A stretch of 64,000 nt of DNA from Paludibacteraceae bacterium (GTDB lineage Bacteria > Bacteroidota > Bacteroidia > Bacteroidales > Paludibacteraceae): contig JAFSTB010000010.1 in the NCBI GenBank assembly GCA_017450685.1, forward strand, positions 1 through 64,000. Reading direction: 5' to 3'. Below, one piece after another: positions 33,054 through 42,560 of the stretch. The position numbers and the translations under genes are program-made. A model generated the notes under the pieces. The model had not been told where the DNA came from and did not search any database. It saw only the letters and a program-made list of their open reading frames with translations. Every line of letters starts with the position of its first letter. Position 1 is the stretch's first letter.

Positions 33054-35237
33054 ATGATATCACACGATGAGTTAATCGGTGCTTTGCAGCACCATTTCGG
33101 ATTTGATTCGTTTAAGGGGAATCAAGAGGCTATCATTCAATGTTTGATGGGCGGTGAGGACTGTTTTGTGCTTATGCCCACGGGTGGAGGTAAGAGTTTG
33201 TGTTATCAGTTGCCGTCGTTGTTGATGAACGGTGTGGCGATAGTCATCTCTCCGCTCATTGCACTTATGAAGAACCAGGTGGATGCCATGCGCAATTTCT
33301 CGGAGGAGGATGGTGTGGCGCATTTCATCAACTCTTCTCTCTCGCGCCCTGAGATAGCAGCCGTGAAAGAGGATGTGACAAAGGGCAAGACCAAGTTGCT
33401 GTACTTGGCGCCGGAGTCGCTCACCAAGGAAGAGAACGTGGATTTCCTCAGGGGTGTAAAGATCAGTTTTTATGCCGTGGACGAGGCACACTGTATATCT
33501 GAATGGGGTCATGATTTCCGTCCCGAATATCGCAATATCCAGAGTATGACGGAGCGTATCGGTCGTGCGCCTATAATGGCACTGACAGCCACAGCCACAG
33601 AAAAGGTGCAGCACGACATACAGAAGAACCTCGGTATGCTTGACGCAAAGGTGTTCAAGTCGTCGTTCAACCGTCCGAACCTGTATTATGAAGTGAGGCC
33701 TAAGACGGAGGATGTGGACAAGGAGGTGATACGTTTTATCCGTTCGATGGAAGGCAAGTCGGGTATTGTCTATTGTTTGGCTCGCAAGACGGTGGAGGAG
33801 TTGGCAGAGACCCTGCGTGTGAACAACATCTCTGCTCTACCCTATCATGCGGGTATGGATGCCGCCACACGTAGTGCCAATCAGGACGCTTTTCTTATGG
33901 AGAAAGTGCAGGTGATAGTGGCAACGATAGCCTTCGGTATGGGTATAGACAAGCCGGATGTGCGTTTTGTGTTGCACTACGATGTGCCCAAGTCGCTTGA
34001 AGGCTATTATCAGGAGACCGGTCGTGCCGGTCGTGACGGCGGTGAAGGTATATGTCTGTGTTTCTATTCGCCCAAGGACATAGAGCGTATGCGTAAGTTC
34101 GGTCGTGACAAACCGATGTCGGAACAAGAGATCAGCAATCAGTTGCTTTTCGAGACGCAGAGTTATGCCGAGTCGCCTTTATGCCGCCGTCGGCTGCTGC
34201 TGCACTACTTCGGCGAGGAGTATGACCAGGACAACTGCGGCAACTGCGACAACTGCCAAAAGACCTACCGTATGGTGGACGAGACGGAGTTGGTGACCAT
34301 CATCCTTGAGACGGTGTTGCAACTGAACGAGAAGTTCAAGTCGGAACATATCATCGACCTCTTGCACGGCAATAAGACCGCCGCCATCATCTCTTATCAC
34401 CACGACGAGTTGGATAACTTCGGCGTAGCGGAGGAGGAGGAGGAGAACACGCTGCTTGCCATCATCCGTCAAGCCATGATTGCCGGTTTCCTACGCAAAG
34501 ATATAGAGTCGTACGGCGATCTGAAAGTGACACCCGAAGGAAAGAAGTTCCTCAAGCACCCTTCCACTTTTGAGGTGCCGATAGAGATACGCGACGAGGA
34601 CGAGGACGAACCTATAGAGTCACATATGGCAGGTTCGTCAGCCGCCGACGATGTGCTGTTCTCCATCTTGAAGGATATGCGCAAGAAACTGAGTAAGAAA
34701 CTGGGAGTGCCGCCTTTCGTCATCTTCCAAGACCCCAGTCTGGAAGCCATGGCAACGAGTTATCCCATCACTATGGAAGAGTTGCAAAACATTCCCGGTG
34801 TGGGTGCAGGCAAAGCCAAACGCTACGGAGAAGAGTTCTTGCACACTATAAAAGAGTATGTGGACGAGAACGAGATTATCCGTCCCGAAGACCTACGTGT
34901 GCGCACTGTGGCTCGCGACTCAACACGCAAGATCAGTATCATACAAGCCATCGACCGCCGCGTGGCTTTAGACGACCTCGCCGAATCAAAGGGTATGTCA
35001 ATGGACGAGATGCTCGAAGAGATAGAAGCCATCGTCTATAGCGGCACCAAACTCAATATCGACTATTTCATAGAAGAGATAGTAGATCCTGACGAAGAAG
35101 CCGACATCTACGACTATTTCCAACACGCCGAAAACGACAATATAGAGTTGGCAATGGAGACACTGGGATACGACGATTATGACGAGTTACACGTGCGCTT
35201 GGTACGCATTAAGTTCCACAACGATTTAGGCAACTGA
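33054..35237 (+). CDS. recQ: ATP-dependent DNA helicase RecQ, long form
   Basis: A 727-residue RecQ starting MISHDELIGALQHHFGF at 33054, downstream of its promoter. It has motif I (TGGGKSLCYQLP), DEAH (about residue 145), motif VI (TGRAGRDGG), then the Zn cysteines in CRRRLLLHYFGE and CGNCDNC (about 375-405), a winged helix, and an HRDC domain (DMRKKLSKKLGVPPFVIF to GVGAGKAKRYG, about 540-600). The acidic C-terminal extension of about 120 residues is typical of Bacteroidetes. It overlaps rimO by one base. It is the fuller paralogue of the helicase at 954. Confidence 0.96.
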   Translation: MISHDELIGALQHHFGFDSFKGNQEAIIQCLMGGEDCFVLMPTGGGKSLCYQLPSLLMNGVAIVISPLIALMKNQVDAMRNFSEEDGVAHFINSSLSRPEIAAVKEDVTKGKTKLLYLAPESLTKEENVDFLRGVKISFYAVDEAHCISEWGHDFRPEYRNIQSMTERIGRAPIMALTATATEKVQHDIQKNLGMLDAKVFKSSFNRPNLYYEVRPKTEDVDKEVIRFIRSMEGKSGIVYCLARKTVEELAETLRVNNISALPYHAGMDAATRSANQDAFLMEKVQVIVATIAFGMGIDKPDVRFVLHYDVPKSLEGYYQETGRAGRDGGEGICLCFYSPKDIERMRKFGRDKPMSEQEISNQLLFETQSYAESPLCRRRLLLHYFGEEYDQDNCGNCDNCQKTYRMVDETELVTIILETVLQLNEKFKSEHIIDLLHGNKTAAIISYHHDELDNFGVAEEEEENTLLAIIRQAMIAGFLRKDIESYGDLKVTPEGKKFLKHPSTFEVPIEIRDEDEDEPIESHMAGSSAADDVLFSILKDMRKKLSKKLGVPPFVIFQDPSLEAMATSYPITMEELQNIPGVGAGKAKRYGEEFLHTIKEYVDENEIIRPEDLRVRTVARDSTRKISIIQAIDRRVALDDLAESKGMSMDEMLEEIEAIVYSGTKLNIDYFIEEIVDPDEEADIYDYFQHAENDNIELAMETLGYDDYDELHVRLVRIKFHNDLGN

Positions 35238-36565
35238 TGGCACGTAAGGCTCACACTATCGACCTTATCACATTGGGCTGCTCAAAGAACCTTGTGGACA
35301 GTGAGCGGCTTATGTATCGTATGCAGGCATTGGGATATAAGTGCTCGCACGACCCTGCCGTACCGCAAGCACCCATAGCCGTCATCAACACCTGCGGTTT
35401 CATCGGCGATGCCAAAGAGGAAAGCATACAGACCATTCTCGCCTTCGCACAACGCAAAAACAAAGGTGCGCAATACCCACTGAAAAAACTCTATGTGATG
35501 GGGTGTCTGAGTGAGCGATATGCTCACGACCTGCCACAAGAGTTGCCCGAAGTGGACGGCTGGTTCGGGAAATTCGACTATATGAACCTGTTAGAACAGT
35601 TACCCTCTGTGCAGACCTCCGACTGCTCCACCCTCTCAGGCACCGAACGCACACTGACCACACCCTCACACTATGCCTATCTCAAGATTTCGGAGGGTTG
35701 CAACCGTATGTGTTCCTATTGCGCCATACCGCTTATCACCGGTCACCACCGGTCGCGACCAATGGAAGAGATACTAACAGAAGCACGCTGGCTGCAAAAG
35801 CAAGGTGTCAAAGAGTTGAACGTCATAGCACAAGACCTCTCATCCTACGGCTTGGACCTCTACCACGAGCATCGTCTGCCACAACTTGTGGACCGTCTGG
35901 CAGACATCGACGGCATAGAATGGATACGCCTGCATTACACCTACCCTACCGACTTTCCAAACGAACTGTTGGAAGTGATGGCACGGCGCAGCAACGTATG
36001 CAAGTACTTAGACATAGCCTTGCAGCACTGCACCGACCGTATGCTCTCACTCATGCGTCGCCATATAACGCGTCAGGAGCAAGATGCATTGTTGGAACGC
36101 ATACGCCGCACCGTACCCGGTATCACACTTCGCACCACACTCATGGTAGGGCATCCTGGAGAGACAGAAGCCGACTTTGAAGAACTGCTCCAATGGGTAC
36201 GCACTATGCGCTTTGAACGAATGGGCGCATTCACCTACTCCGAAGAAGAAGGCACATACGCACAACGACACTACACTGATGATATACCGCCACAAATCAA
36301 ACAACAACGCTTGGAACAACTGATGGCAGTACAACAACAGATAGCAGAAGAGATGGCAGTACAAAAAGTGGGACAGACAATGAAAGTGGTGATCGACAGA
36401 GAAGAAAACGACTATTTCGTCGGTCGCACCGAATATGACTCGCCCGAGGTGGATTGCGAAGTGCTGATAAAGAAAAGCGACACCACCTCTTGCCTCATAG
36501 GCTCCTTCTACACTGTTCGCATTGAACAGGCTGATACTTTTGATTTATACGCAACCATAATATGA
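35237..36565 (+). CDS. rimO: Ribosomal protein S12 methylthiotransferase
   Basis: RimO methylthiolates the conserved aspartate of ribosomal protein S12. The 442-residue radical-SAM enzyme has the N-terminal cluster cysteines (TLGCSKNLVDSE, NTCGFI, MGCLSER) and the CxxxCxxC motif in EGCNRMCSYCAIP (about 144-156), and ends in a TRAM domain (about 375-440). The S12-specific N-terminus separates it from MiaB. The start shares one base with the recQ stop, and its stop overlaps the HU gene by 4 bases. Confidence 0.95.
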   Translation: MARKAHTIDLITLGCSKNLVDSERLMYRMQALGYKCSHDPAVPQAPIAVINTCGFIGDAKEESIQTILAFAQRKNKGAQYPLKKLYVMGCLSERYAHDLPQELPEVDGWFGKFDYMNLLEQLPSVQTSDCSTLSGTERTLTTPSHYAYLKISEGCNRMCSYCAIPLITGHHRSRPMEEILTEARWLQKQGVKELNVIAQDLSSYGLDLYHEHRLPQLVDRLADIDGIEWIRLHYTYPTDFPNELLEVMARRSNVCKYLDIALQHCTDRMLSLMRRHITRQEQDALLERIRRTVPGITLRTTLMVGHPGETEADFEELLQWVRTMRFERMGAFTYSEEEGTYAQRHYTDDIPPQIKQQRLEQLMAVQQQIAEEMAVQKVGQTMKVVIDREENDYFVGRTEYDSPEVDCEVLIKKSDTTSCLIGSFYTVRIEQADTFDLYATII

Positions 36566-36834
36566 CAACAAAAGAACTCATATCGCTTATTGCCGCGCGA
36601 ACGGGTATGTCACGACAAAAAGTGACACAACTGATGAGTGCCACTACAGAAGTGATGGTGGACACACTGCAAAACGATACCGCCATACAAATGCAGAACT
36701 TCGGCACATTAGAAGTGAAGACACGCGCCGCAAGAGCCGTCACTAACCCAAAGACAGGCGAGAAAAAACAAACACCTACCAAACGTGTTATCAGTTTTCG
36801 CCCCAACAGACAGCTCAAAACAGAAATCCGCTAA
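36562..36834 (+). CDS. HU-family DNA-binding protein
   Basis: A 90-residue histone-like protein: helices MTTKELISLIAARTGMSRQK, the FGTLEVK strand, and the DNA-wrapping arm with AARAVTNPKTGEKK, which keeps the intercalating proline (NPKTG). It acts as a dimer that bends DNA. It starts within the rimO stop region and is followed 21 bases later by a second, membrane-linked HU-domain gene, so two different HU proteins come from one transcript. Confidence 0.92.
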   Translation: MTTKELISLIAARTGMSRQKVTQLMSATTEVMVDTLQNDTAIQMQNFGTLEVKTRAARAVTNPKTGEKKQTPTKRVISFRPNRQLKTEIR

Positions 36835-36855
36835 CCTATCCGCCTAATAACAACA

Positions 36856-37932
36856 ATGGAAGAGAAGAACAACAAACTGTCATGGGTAGGTTTGCGGCAA
36901 GCCGTAGCCGACAAAGCCGGCACCACCGACAAAGAGACCGGCATTTTTTTGCAAGCCTTCACCGAAGAACTAACACAGGCTCTCAAACAAGGTGAGTCGG
37001 TGCGTATAAGCGGCTTAGGCACATTCCGCGTACAGACCACAGCCGCCAGACAAAGCGTAAACATAGCAACGGGAAATAAAATAACCATCGAAGGCGGCAA
37101 AAGACTGTCGTTCGTAAGCGACCTGCACGCCAAACAAAGCGTCAACGATACACTCAATACACCTGCCATCGACCCTCTGAAAAAACTTAACGAACAAGCC
37201 GAAGAGATAAAAGATATTCTTGCCGACCTTATACCACAGTCCGAACCCGTTGAGGTTGAGGAAGAGGTTCAGGTTGAGGAAGAGGTTAAGGAAGAAGTTA
37301 AAGTTGAGGTTAAGGAAGAAATTAAGGAAGAAATTAAGGAAGAAGTTAAAGTTGAGGTTAAGGAAGAGGAAGAGGAAGAGAAACAGCCGCAGCCTAAGAA
37401 GGAACAGAAACCGTTCCGCCCATGGATGGTGGCAGGTATAACAATGACTATCTTCGCCCTATTGCTTATATGCGGCTACCTGTTCTTGCAACATAAGATC
37501 GAACAATGGGTCAACCGCTTGAGCGAACGCACCGAACAGACCAACCCTATAATAGACGAACTCAATGATGAGGCACCGGCTCAATGGGAAGTGACTGACA
37601 CAGAAACGACAGAAGAACCTGCCGCCTTTATCCCTGCGGAACAACCTGTGACCTATCCGCCACGCGAATATAAGCGTTTTATCAAGACGGAAGCACTCTC
37701 ACCCGGCAGTCGTTTGGCGTGGGTGGCGTATAAGTACTACGGCAATAAAGACCTATGGGTGTTCATCTACGAAGCCAATCGCGACCGACTCAAACACCCC
37801 AGTCAGATAGTAGTGGGTACACGCATCCGTATTCCCGAATTGGACGACGAGTTGCGCGACACCAATAACCCCGCCACACGCGCCTTGATAGACCAACTGC
37901 AAGCAGAGTTTTTAAGTCAACCTCGTGAATAA
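36856..37932 (+). CDS. HU domain - transmembrane - LysM protein
   Basis: A 358-residue fusion. Residues 5-95 form a complete HU domain (VGLRQAVADKAGTTDKET, SGLGTFRVQTTAARQ, then the arm; the arm-tip proline is replaced in NIATG). Residues 131-177 are a Glu/Lys/Val repeat. A basic KKEQKPFRP precedes a single membrane helix (190-211, MVAGITMTIFALLLICGYLF), placing HU inside and the rest outside. Residues 278-327 are a LysM peptidoglycan-binding domain (SRLAWVAYKYYGNKDLWVFI to GTRIRIPEL). It may link DNA to the cell wall across the inner membrane. The architecture is seen; the function is inferred. Its stop overlaps the uvrA start by 8 bases. Confidence 0.85.
   Translation: MEEKNNKLSWVGLRQAVADKAGTTDKETGIFLQAFTEELTQALKQGESVRISGLGTFRVQTTAARQSVNIATGNKITIEGGKRLSFVSDLHAKQSVNDTLNTPAIDPLKKLNEQAEEIKDILADLIPQSEPVEVEEEVQVEEEVKEEVKVEVKEEIKEEIKEEVKVEVKEEEEEEKQPQPKKEQKPFRPWMVAGITMTIFALLLICGYLFLQHKIEQWVNRLSERTEQTNPIIDELNDEAPAQWEVTDTETTEEPAAFIPAEQPVTYPPREYKRFIKTEALSPGSRLAWVAYKYYGNKDLWVFIYEANRDRLKHPSQIVVGTRIRIPELDDELRDTNNPATRALIDQLQAEFLSQPRE
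37249..37384 (+). repeat. Glu/Lys/Val-coding repeat of the HU-LysM gene
   Basis: A purine-rich tract of degenerate GTTAAGGAAGAA-like 12-base units. A 24-base unit coding EEVKVEVK occurs identically at 37291-37314 and 37339-37362. Such a tract can change length by slippage or recombination and would alter the reach between HU and the membrane. Confidence 0.7.
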
Positions 37933-40717
37933 GAGTATCGTGAGTACCAAAGAAACTAACACCGACAGTATCCATATCGTACGCGCACGCACACATAACC
38001 TGCGCGACATATCGGTGTACATACCTCACCGGCAATTGACGGTCATCACCGGCGTATCGGGCAGCGGTAAGTCGTCGCTCGCCTTCGACACACTCTATGC
38101 CGAAGGTCAACGCCGATATGTGGAGAGCCTCTCCGCCTATGCGCGACAGTTCTTAGGACGCATGCAGAAACCCGATGTGGACAGTATCGACAACATACCC
38201 CCAGCTATCGCCATCGAACAGAAAGTGACATCGCGCAACCCGCGCTCCACCGTGGGCACTACAACAGAGATATACGACTACCTCAAACTGCTCTTCGCCC
38301 GCATCGGACACACCATATCACCCGTGAGCGGCGTAGAAGTGAAGCGACACACCGTGCAAGACGTGGTTCAGACTCTGATGGCACAACCCAACGGCACACG
38401 CGTATGGCTCATCTCACCCATCCATCCTGTCAAAGGCAGGACGTGGACCGAACAGTTGCAACTGTGGCGCGAACAAGGGTTTGCACGCCTCTACTCACTC
38501 ACCACCGGTGAAGCCGTGCGTTTAGATAGCGACGAGGCTCAACACGCCAAACCAACCGATGTCAGTCTGCTTATCGACCGCGTGGTGGCTGACGGCGAAC
38601 AAGCCACTGCCAACCGTTTTGCCGACTCCGTGCAGACAGCCTTCTTCGAAGGTAACGGTGCCTGCATGTTAGTGGTGCAACAAGCCGACACCAAACAGAC
38701 ATTAACCTTCTCCGAACGCTTCGAAGCAGACGGGATAATATTCATTGAGCCTACCGAACACCTCTTCGACTTCAATAACCCCTTAGGTGCCTGCCCCACC
38801 TGCGGCGGCTTTGGCAACGTGATTGGCATCGACCCCGACCTCGTGGTACCAGATAAGTCCAAATCAGTATATGAAGGCGCTATTGCCTGCTGGCACGGCG
38901 AGAAAATGGGCGAATGGAACAACCGCCTCATCTACAATGCTGAGAAGTTTGACTTCCCCATCCACACACCCTTCTATGCCCTCACACCCGAACAGAAACA
39001 ACTGATATGGACAGGCAATAAGTATTTTCACGGACTGAACGCTTTTTTCCAAGAGTTGGAGTCGCAACAATACAACAAAATACAATACCGCGTCCTTTTA
39101 GCCCGTTATCGCGGCAAATCGCTATGCCCCGAATGTAACGGTTCAAGGATAAGAAAAGAGGCTGACTACGTGACCATCAACGGCAAGTCCATCACCGATA
39201 TTTGTCGTATCCCCATTGCGGAACTGACACTGTGGTTTGACTCTCTCACTCTCTCACCCTCCGAGCAACAGACAGCACACCATCTGCTGGAAGAGATACG
39301 CTCAAGACTGAGGTTTATGCAGGATGTGGGGTTAGGCTACCTCACTCTCAACCGCGCCACTAACACACTGTCAGGCGGCGAGAGCCAACGCATCAACCTC
39401 GCTAAATCGTTAGGTAGCAGTTTGGTAGGGTCGCTCTACGTATTGGACGAACCGAGCATAGGTCTGCACGCAAGAGACACACACCGACTCATCAAAGTGC
39501 TCAAAGAGTTGCGCGACATAGGTAACACCATCGTCGTGGTTGAACATGACGACGACATACAGAAAGCCGCCGACCATATAATTGAGATAGGTCCGGGTGC
39601 AGGTAGCCACGGCGGACAACTGACCTACGAGGGTAAGCCGCGCTTGGAGAAGTTCACCTACGACATACCCGACTCTCGACGCGCGTGGAACAACTACATT
39701 GAAGTGGTGGGAGCCACAGAGAACAACCTCAAAAACCTCACCGTCCGTTTTCCGCTCAATGCTATGACAGTCATAACAGGCGTATCGGGCAGCGGCAAGT
39801 CGTCGCTCGTGAGCCGAGTACTTTACCCCGCACTGAAAAAACACTACGGCGGAGTGGCTGAACGAACAGGCGACTACGGCAGACTGCAAGGCAACCTCAA
39901 TATGCTTACCGACATTGAGTTCGTTGACCAAAACCCTCTATCACGCTCCTCACGCTCCAACCCCGTCACCTACCTCAAAGCCTACGACGAGATACGACGA
40001 CTATTTGCCGAACAACAACTCGCCAAACAGTTGGGACTGACACCGGCACACTTCTCTTTCAACACCGACGGCGGACGATGCGAAGCCTGCCAAGGAGAAG
40101 GCACCATAACAATAGAGATGCAGTTTATGGCTGACATAATAATGGAATGTGAGCACTGTCACGGCAAACGCTTTAAGAAAGATGTATTAGACGTTCACTA
40201 TCGCGACAAAAGCATATACGACATCTTAGAGATGACCGTTGACGAGGCCATCGACTTTTTCTCTGCCGACACCGCTTGCAAACGCATTGCCAAACGCCTA
40301 CAACCATTGCAAGACGTAGGCATAGGGTATGTTAAGTTAGGTCAGTCGTCATCCACCTTGTCAGGCGGTGAGATACAGCGCGTTAAGTTGGCATCCTTCC
40401 TCTCAATGGAAGAGTCGTCACCCACGATGTTCGTCTTCGACGAGCCCACCACCGGACTGCACCACACCGACATACGCACCCTGCTCAAGGCTATGAATCG
40501 CCTGATAGAGAAAGGGCATACGGTGGTTATCATTGAGCATAACCCTGAGGTCATCCTTGCAGCCGACCACGTCATCGACCTGGGCAAAGAAGGTGGACCG
40601 GAAGGCGGTAACATAGTGGCACAAGGTACACCCGAACAGATAATGGACTGCGAGGACAGTTACACCGGTCGCTGCCTCAAAGAACTGATGTACAATCATC
40701 AAGAACACAGAAGGTAA
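37925..40717 (+). CDS. uvrA: Excinuclease ABC subunit A
   Basis: UvrA recognises bulky DNA lesions and loads UvrB in nucleotide excision repair. The 930-residue protein has two ABC ATPase halves: Walker A GVSGSGKSSLAFDTLY (about 39-54) and GVSGSGKSSLVSRVLY (about 618-633), with LSGGE signatures in each. Zn cysteines are in CPTCGGFG, CPECNGSR and CEACQGEG with CEHCHGKR. The start is GTG 37925, overlapping the previous stop by 8 bases; the next in-frame GTG is five codons in. It is in the recQ-rimO-HU transcript. Confidence 0.95.
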   Translation: MNKSIVSTKETNTDSIHIVRARTHNLRDISVYIPHRQLTVITGVSGSGKSSLAFDTLYAEGQRRYVESLSAYARQFLGRMQKPDVDSIDNIPPAIAIEQKVTSRNPRSTVGTTTEIYDYLKLLFARIGHTISPVSGVEVKRHTVQDVVQTLMAQPNGTRVWLISPIHPVKGRTWTEQLQLWREQGFARLYSLTTGEAVRLDSDEAQHAKPTDVSLLIDRVVADGEQATANRFADSVQTAFFEGNGACMLVVQQADTKQTLTFSERFEADGIIFIEPTEHLFDFNNPLGACPTCGGFGNVIGIDPDLVVPDKSKSVYEGAIACWHGEKMGEWNNRLIYNAEKFDFPIHTPFYALTPEQKQLIWTGNKYFHGLNAFFQELESQQYNKIQYRVLLARYRGKSLCPECNGSRIRKEADYVTINGKSITDICRIPIAELTLWFDSLTLSPSEQQTAHHLLEEIRSRLRFMQDVGLGYLTLNRATNTLSGGESQRINLAKSLGSSLVGSLYVLDEPSIGLHARDTHRLIKVLKELRDIGNTIVVVEHDDDIQKAADHIIEIGPGAGSHGGQLTYEGKPRLEKFTYDIPDSRRAWNNYIEVVGATENNLKNLTVRFPLNAMTVITGVSGSGKSSLVSRVLYPALKKHYGGVAERTGDYGRLQGNLNMLTDIEFVDQNPLSRSSRSNPVTYLKAYDEIRRLFAEQQLAKQLGLTPAHFSFNTDGGRCEACQGEGTITIEMQFMADIIMECEHCHGKRFKKDVLDVHYRDKSIYDILEMTVDEAIDFFSADTACKRIAKRLQPLQDVGIGYVKLGQSSSTLSGGEIQRVKLASFLSMEESSPTMFVFDEPTTGLHHTDIRTLLKAMNRLIEKGHTVVIIEHNPEVILAADHVIDLGKEGGPEGGNIVAQGTPEQIMDCEDSYTGRCLKELMYNHQEHRR

Positions 40718-42507
40718 TGTTGAGTTTGGAGCATGTCAGTCAGGAGTTTTCGTCTCGCCCTGTGTTAGACGATGTGTCGTTTCTTATCAACCGGAAGGAA
40801 CGAGTAGCCTTAGTGGGTCGCAACGGTGCAGGTAAGACCACTCTGCTGCGCTTGATAGCAGGCGAGTTTCAGCCTACAGCCGGTCGCATCGTTCGCGAAA
40901 GCGGTATCACTATCGGCTATCTGCCACAGGTGATGCTCCACCGCGACGGACTGACACTGAGAGAAGAGATGATGAGTATATGTCACGATGAAGACCAAGC
41001 ACGCTTCGTGGCAGAGATGGATCGCACTATCATCGGCTTAGGGTTCGAACGGAAAGACTTCGACCGTCAGTGTTCAGAGTTCTCCGGCGGCTGGCGTATG
41101 CGTATCGAACTGGCAAAGATACTGCTTCAACATCCCGACTTGCTGCTGCTCGACGAACCGACCAACCACCTCGACATCGAGTCCATTCAATGGCTCGAAG
41201 AGTTTCTCACGCAGAGTCAGAGTGCCGTACTGCTCGTCAGTCACGACCGCGCTTTCCTCGACCACGCTACCAATCGCACCATAGAGATAACTCTCGGACG
41301 CATATACGACTACAAAGTGCCGTATTCTCGCTTCGTCACTCTGAGACAAGAACGGCACGAACAACAGGTGCGCGCCTACCAGAACCAACAGAAGATGATA
41401 GAAGAGACCGAGTCGTTCATCGAACGGTTTCGCTACAAAGCCACCAAAGCCGTACAAGTGCAGAGCCGTATCAAACAACTCAATAAGTTGGAGCGGTTGG
41501 AAGTGGACATAGAGGACACCTCACGTCTTAACCTGCGTTTTCCGCCTGCACCCAGAAGCGGCGACTATCCTGTCATCATCGACGGTTTGGAAAAGACCTA
41601 CCCTCAAGCCGACCACCCCGTCCTGCACGATGTGACACTAACCATCAAACGCGGCGAAAAAGTGGCATTCGTGGGTAAAAACGGCGAAGGTAAAACCACT
41701 CTGGTCAGATGCATAATGGGACAATTAGACTACTTGGGTACACTCAAAATAGGACACAATGTGCGTATCGGCTATTTTGCACAGAACCAAGCCTCACTAT
41801 TGGACGAGAACCTCACCGTCTTTGAGACTATCGACTATGTTGCCACCGGTGACATACGCACGCGCATACGCGATATATTAGGTGCTTTCATGTTTGGTGG
41901 CGAAGCGTCAGAGAAGAAAGTGAAGGTGCTCAGCGGCGGCGAAAGAAGCCGACTGGCAATGATACGACTGCTGCTCGAACCATGCAACCTGCTCATCCTC
42001 GACGAACCCACCAACCACTTGGATATGTCGTCGAAAGACGTACTCAAAGCAGCACTCAAAGACTTCAACGGCACGGTCATCTGCGTAAGCCACGACAGAG
42101 ACTTCCTCGACGGACTCGTGGAAAAAGTGTATGAGTTTGCCGCCGGTACAGTAAAAGAATATTTAGGCAATATATACGACTTCCTCAGACATAAAAAAAT
42201 CAGTAACCTGCAAGAATTGGAGTATCGCAACACCCCTACTGCCACCGACACTGCCAACACCGCTAAATCCGCCTCCAAAGCCGACTACGAACAACAAAAA
42301 GCACATGCAGCCGCTCGACGTAAAAAAGAAAAACAAATAGCCGACACCGAAGCACAAATAGCACAATTGGAAGAAGAACAAAAACAAATAGAACAACAAC
42401 TGACACTAACCGAAAACCAAACACCGGAAAACTTCCAACTATACGAACATATCAAACGACAAATAGAACAAAAAATGTATGAATGGGAGATTCTGAACGA
42501 CAACTGA
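40717..42507 (+). CDS. ABC-F family ATPase (ribosome-associated type)
   Basis: A 596-residue protein with two ABC domains and no membrane part. The first domain has Walker A GRNGAGKTTLLRLIAG (about 34-49), FSGGWRMR and DEPTNHLD; the second has GKNGEGKTTLVRC, LSGGERSR and DEPTNHLD. Between them lies the charged P-site tRNA-interaction linker, and the last about 80 residues (KKEKQIADTEAQIAQLEEEQ) form a coiled coil as in Uup/YdiF-like members. ABC-F proteins relieve ribosome stalling. The ATG shares one base with the uvrA stop. Confidence 0.92.
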   Translation: MLSLEHVSQEFSSRPVLDDVSFLINRKERVALVGRNGAGKTTLLRLIAGEFQPTAGRIVRESGITIGYLPQVMLHRDGLTLREEMMSICHDEDQARFVAEMDRTIIGLGFERKDFDRQCSEFSGGWRMRIELAKILLQHPDLLLLDEPTNHLDIESIQWLEEFLTQSQSAVLLVSHDRAFLDHATNRTIEITLGRIYDYKVPYSRFVTLRQERHEQQVRAYQNQQKMIEETESFIERFRYKATKAVQVQSRIKQLNKLERLEVDIEDTSRLNLRFPPAPRSGDYPVIIDGLEKTYPQADHPVLHDVTLTIKRGEKVAFVGKNGEGKTTLVRCIMGQLDYLGTLKIGHNVRIGYFAQNQASLLDENLTVFETIDYVATGDIRTRIRDILGAFMFGGEASEKKVKVLSGGERSRLAMIRLLLEPCNLLILDEPTNHLDMSSKDVLKAALKDFNGTVICVSHDRDFLDGLVEKVYEFAAGTVKEYLGNIYDFLRHKKISNLQELEYRNTPTATDTANTAKSASKADYEQQKAHAAARRKKEKQIADTEAQIAQLEEEQKQIEQQLTLTENQTPENFQLYEHIKRQIEQKMYEWEILNDN

Positions 42508-42560
42508 CAACCTTGCAACAATCATATACAACCTATTGAAATTCTATATAACCTCTTGAT

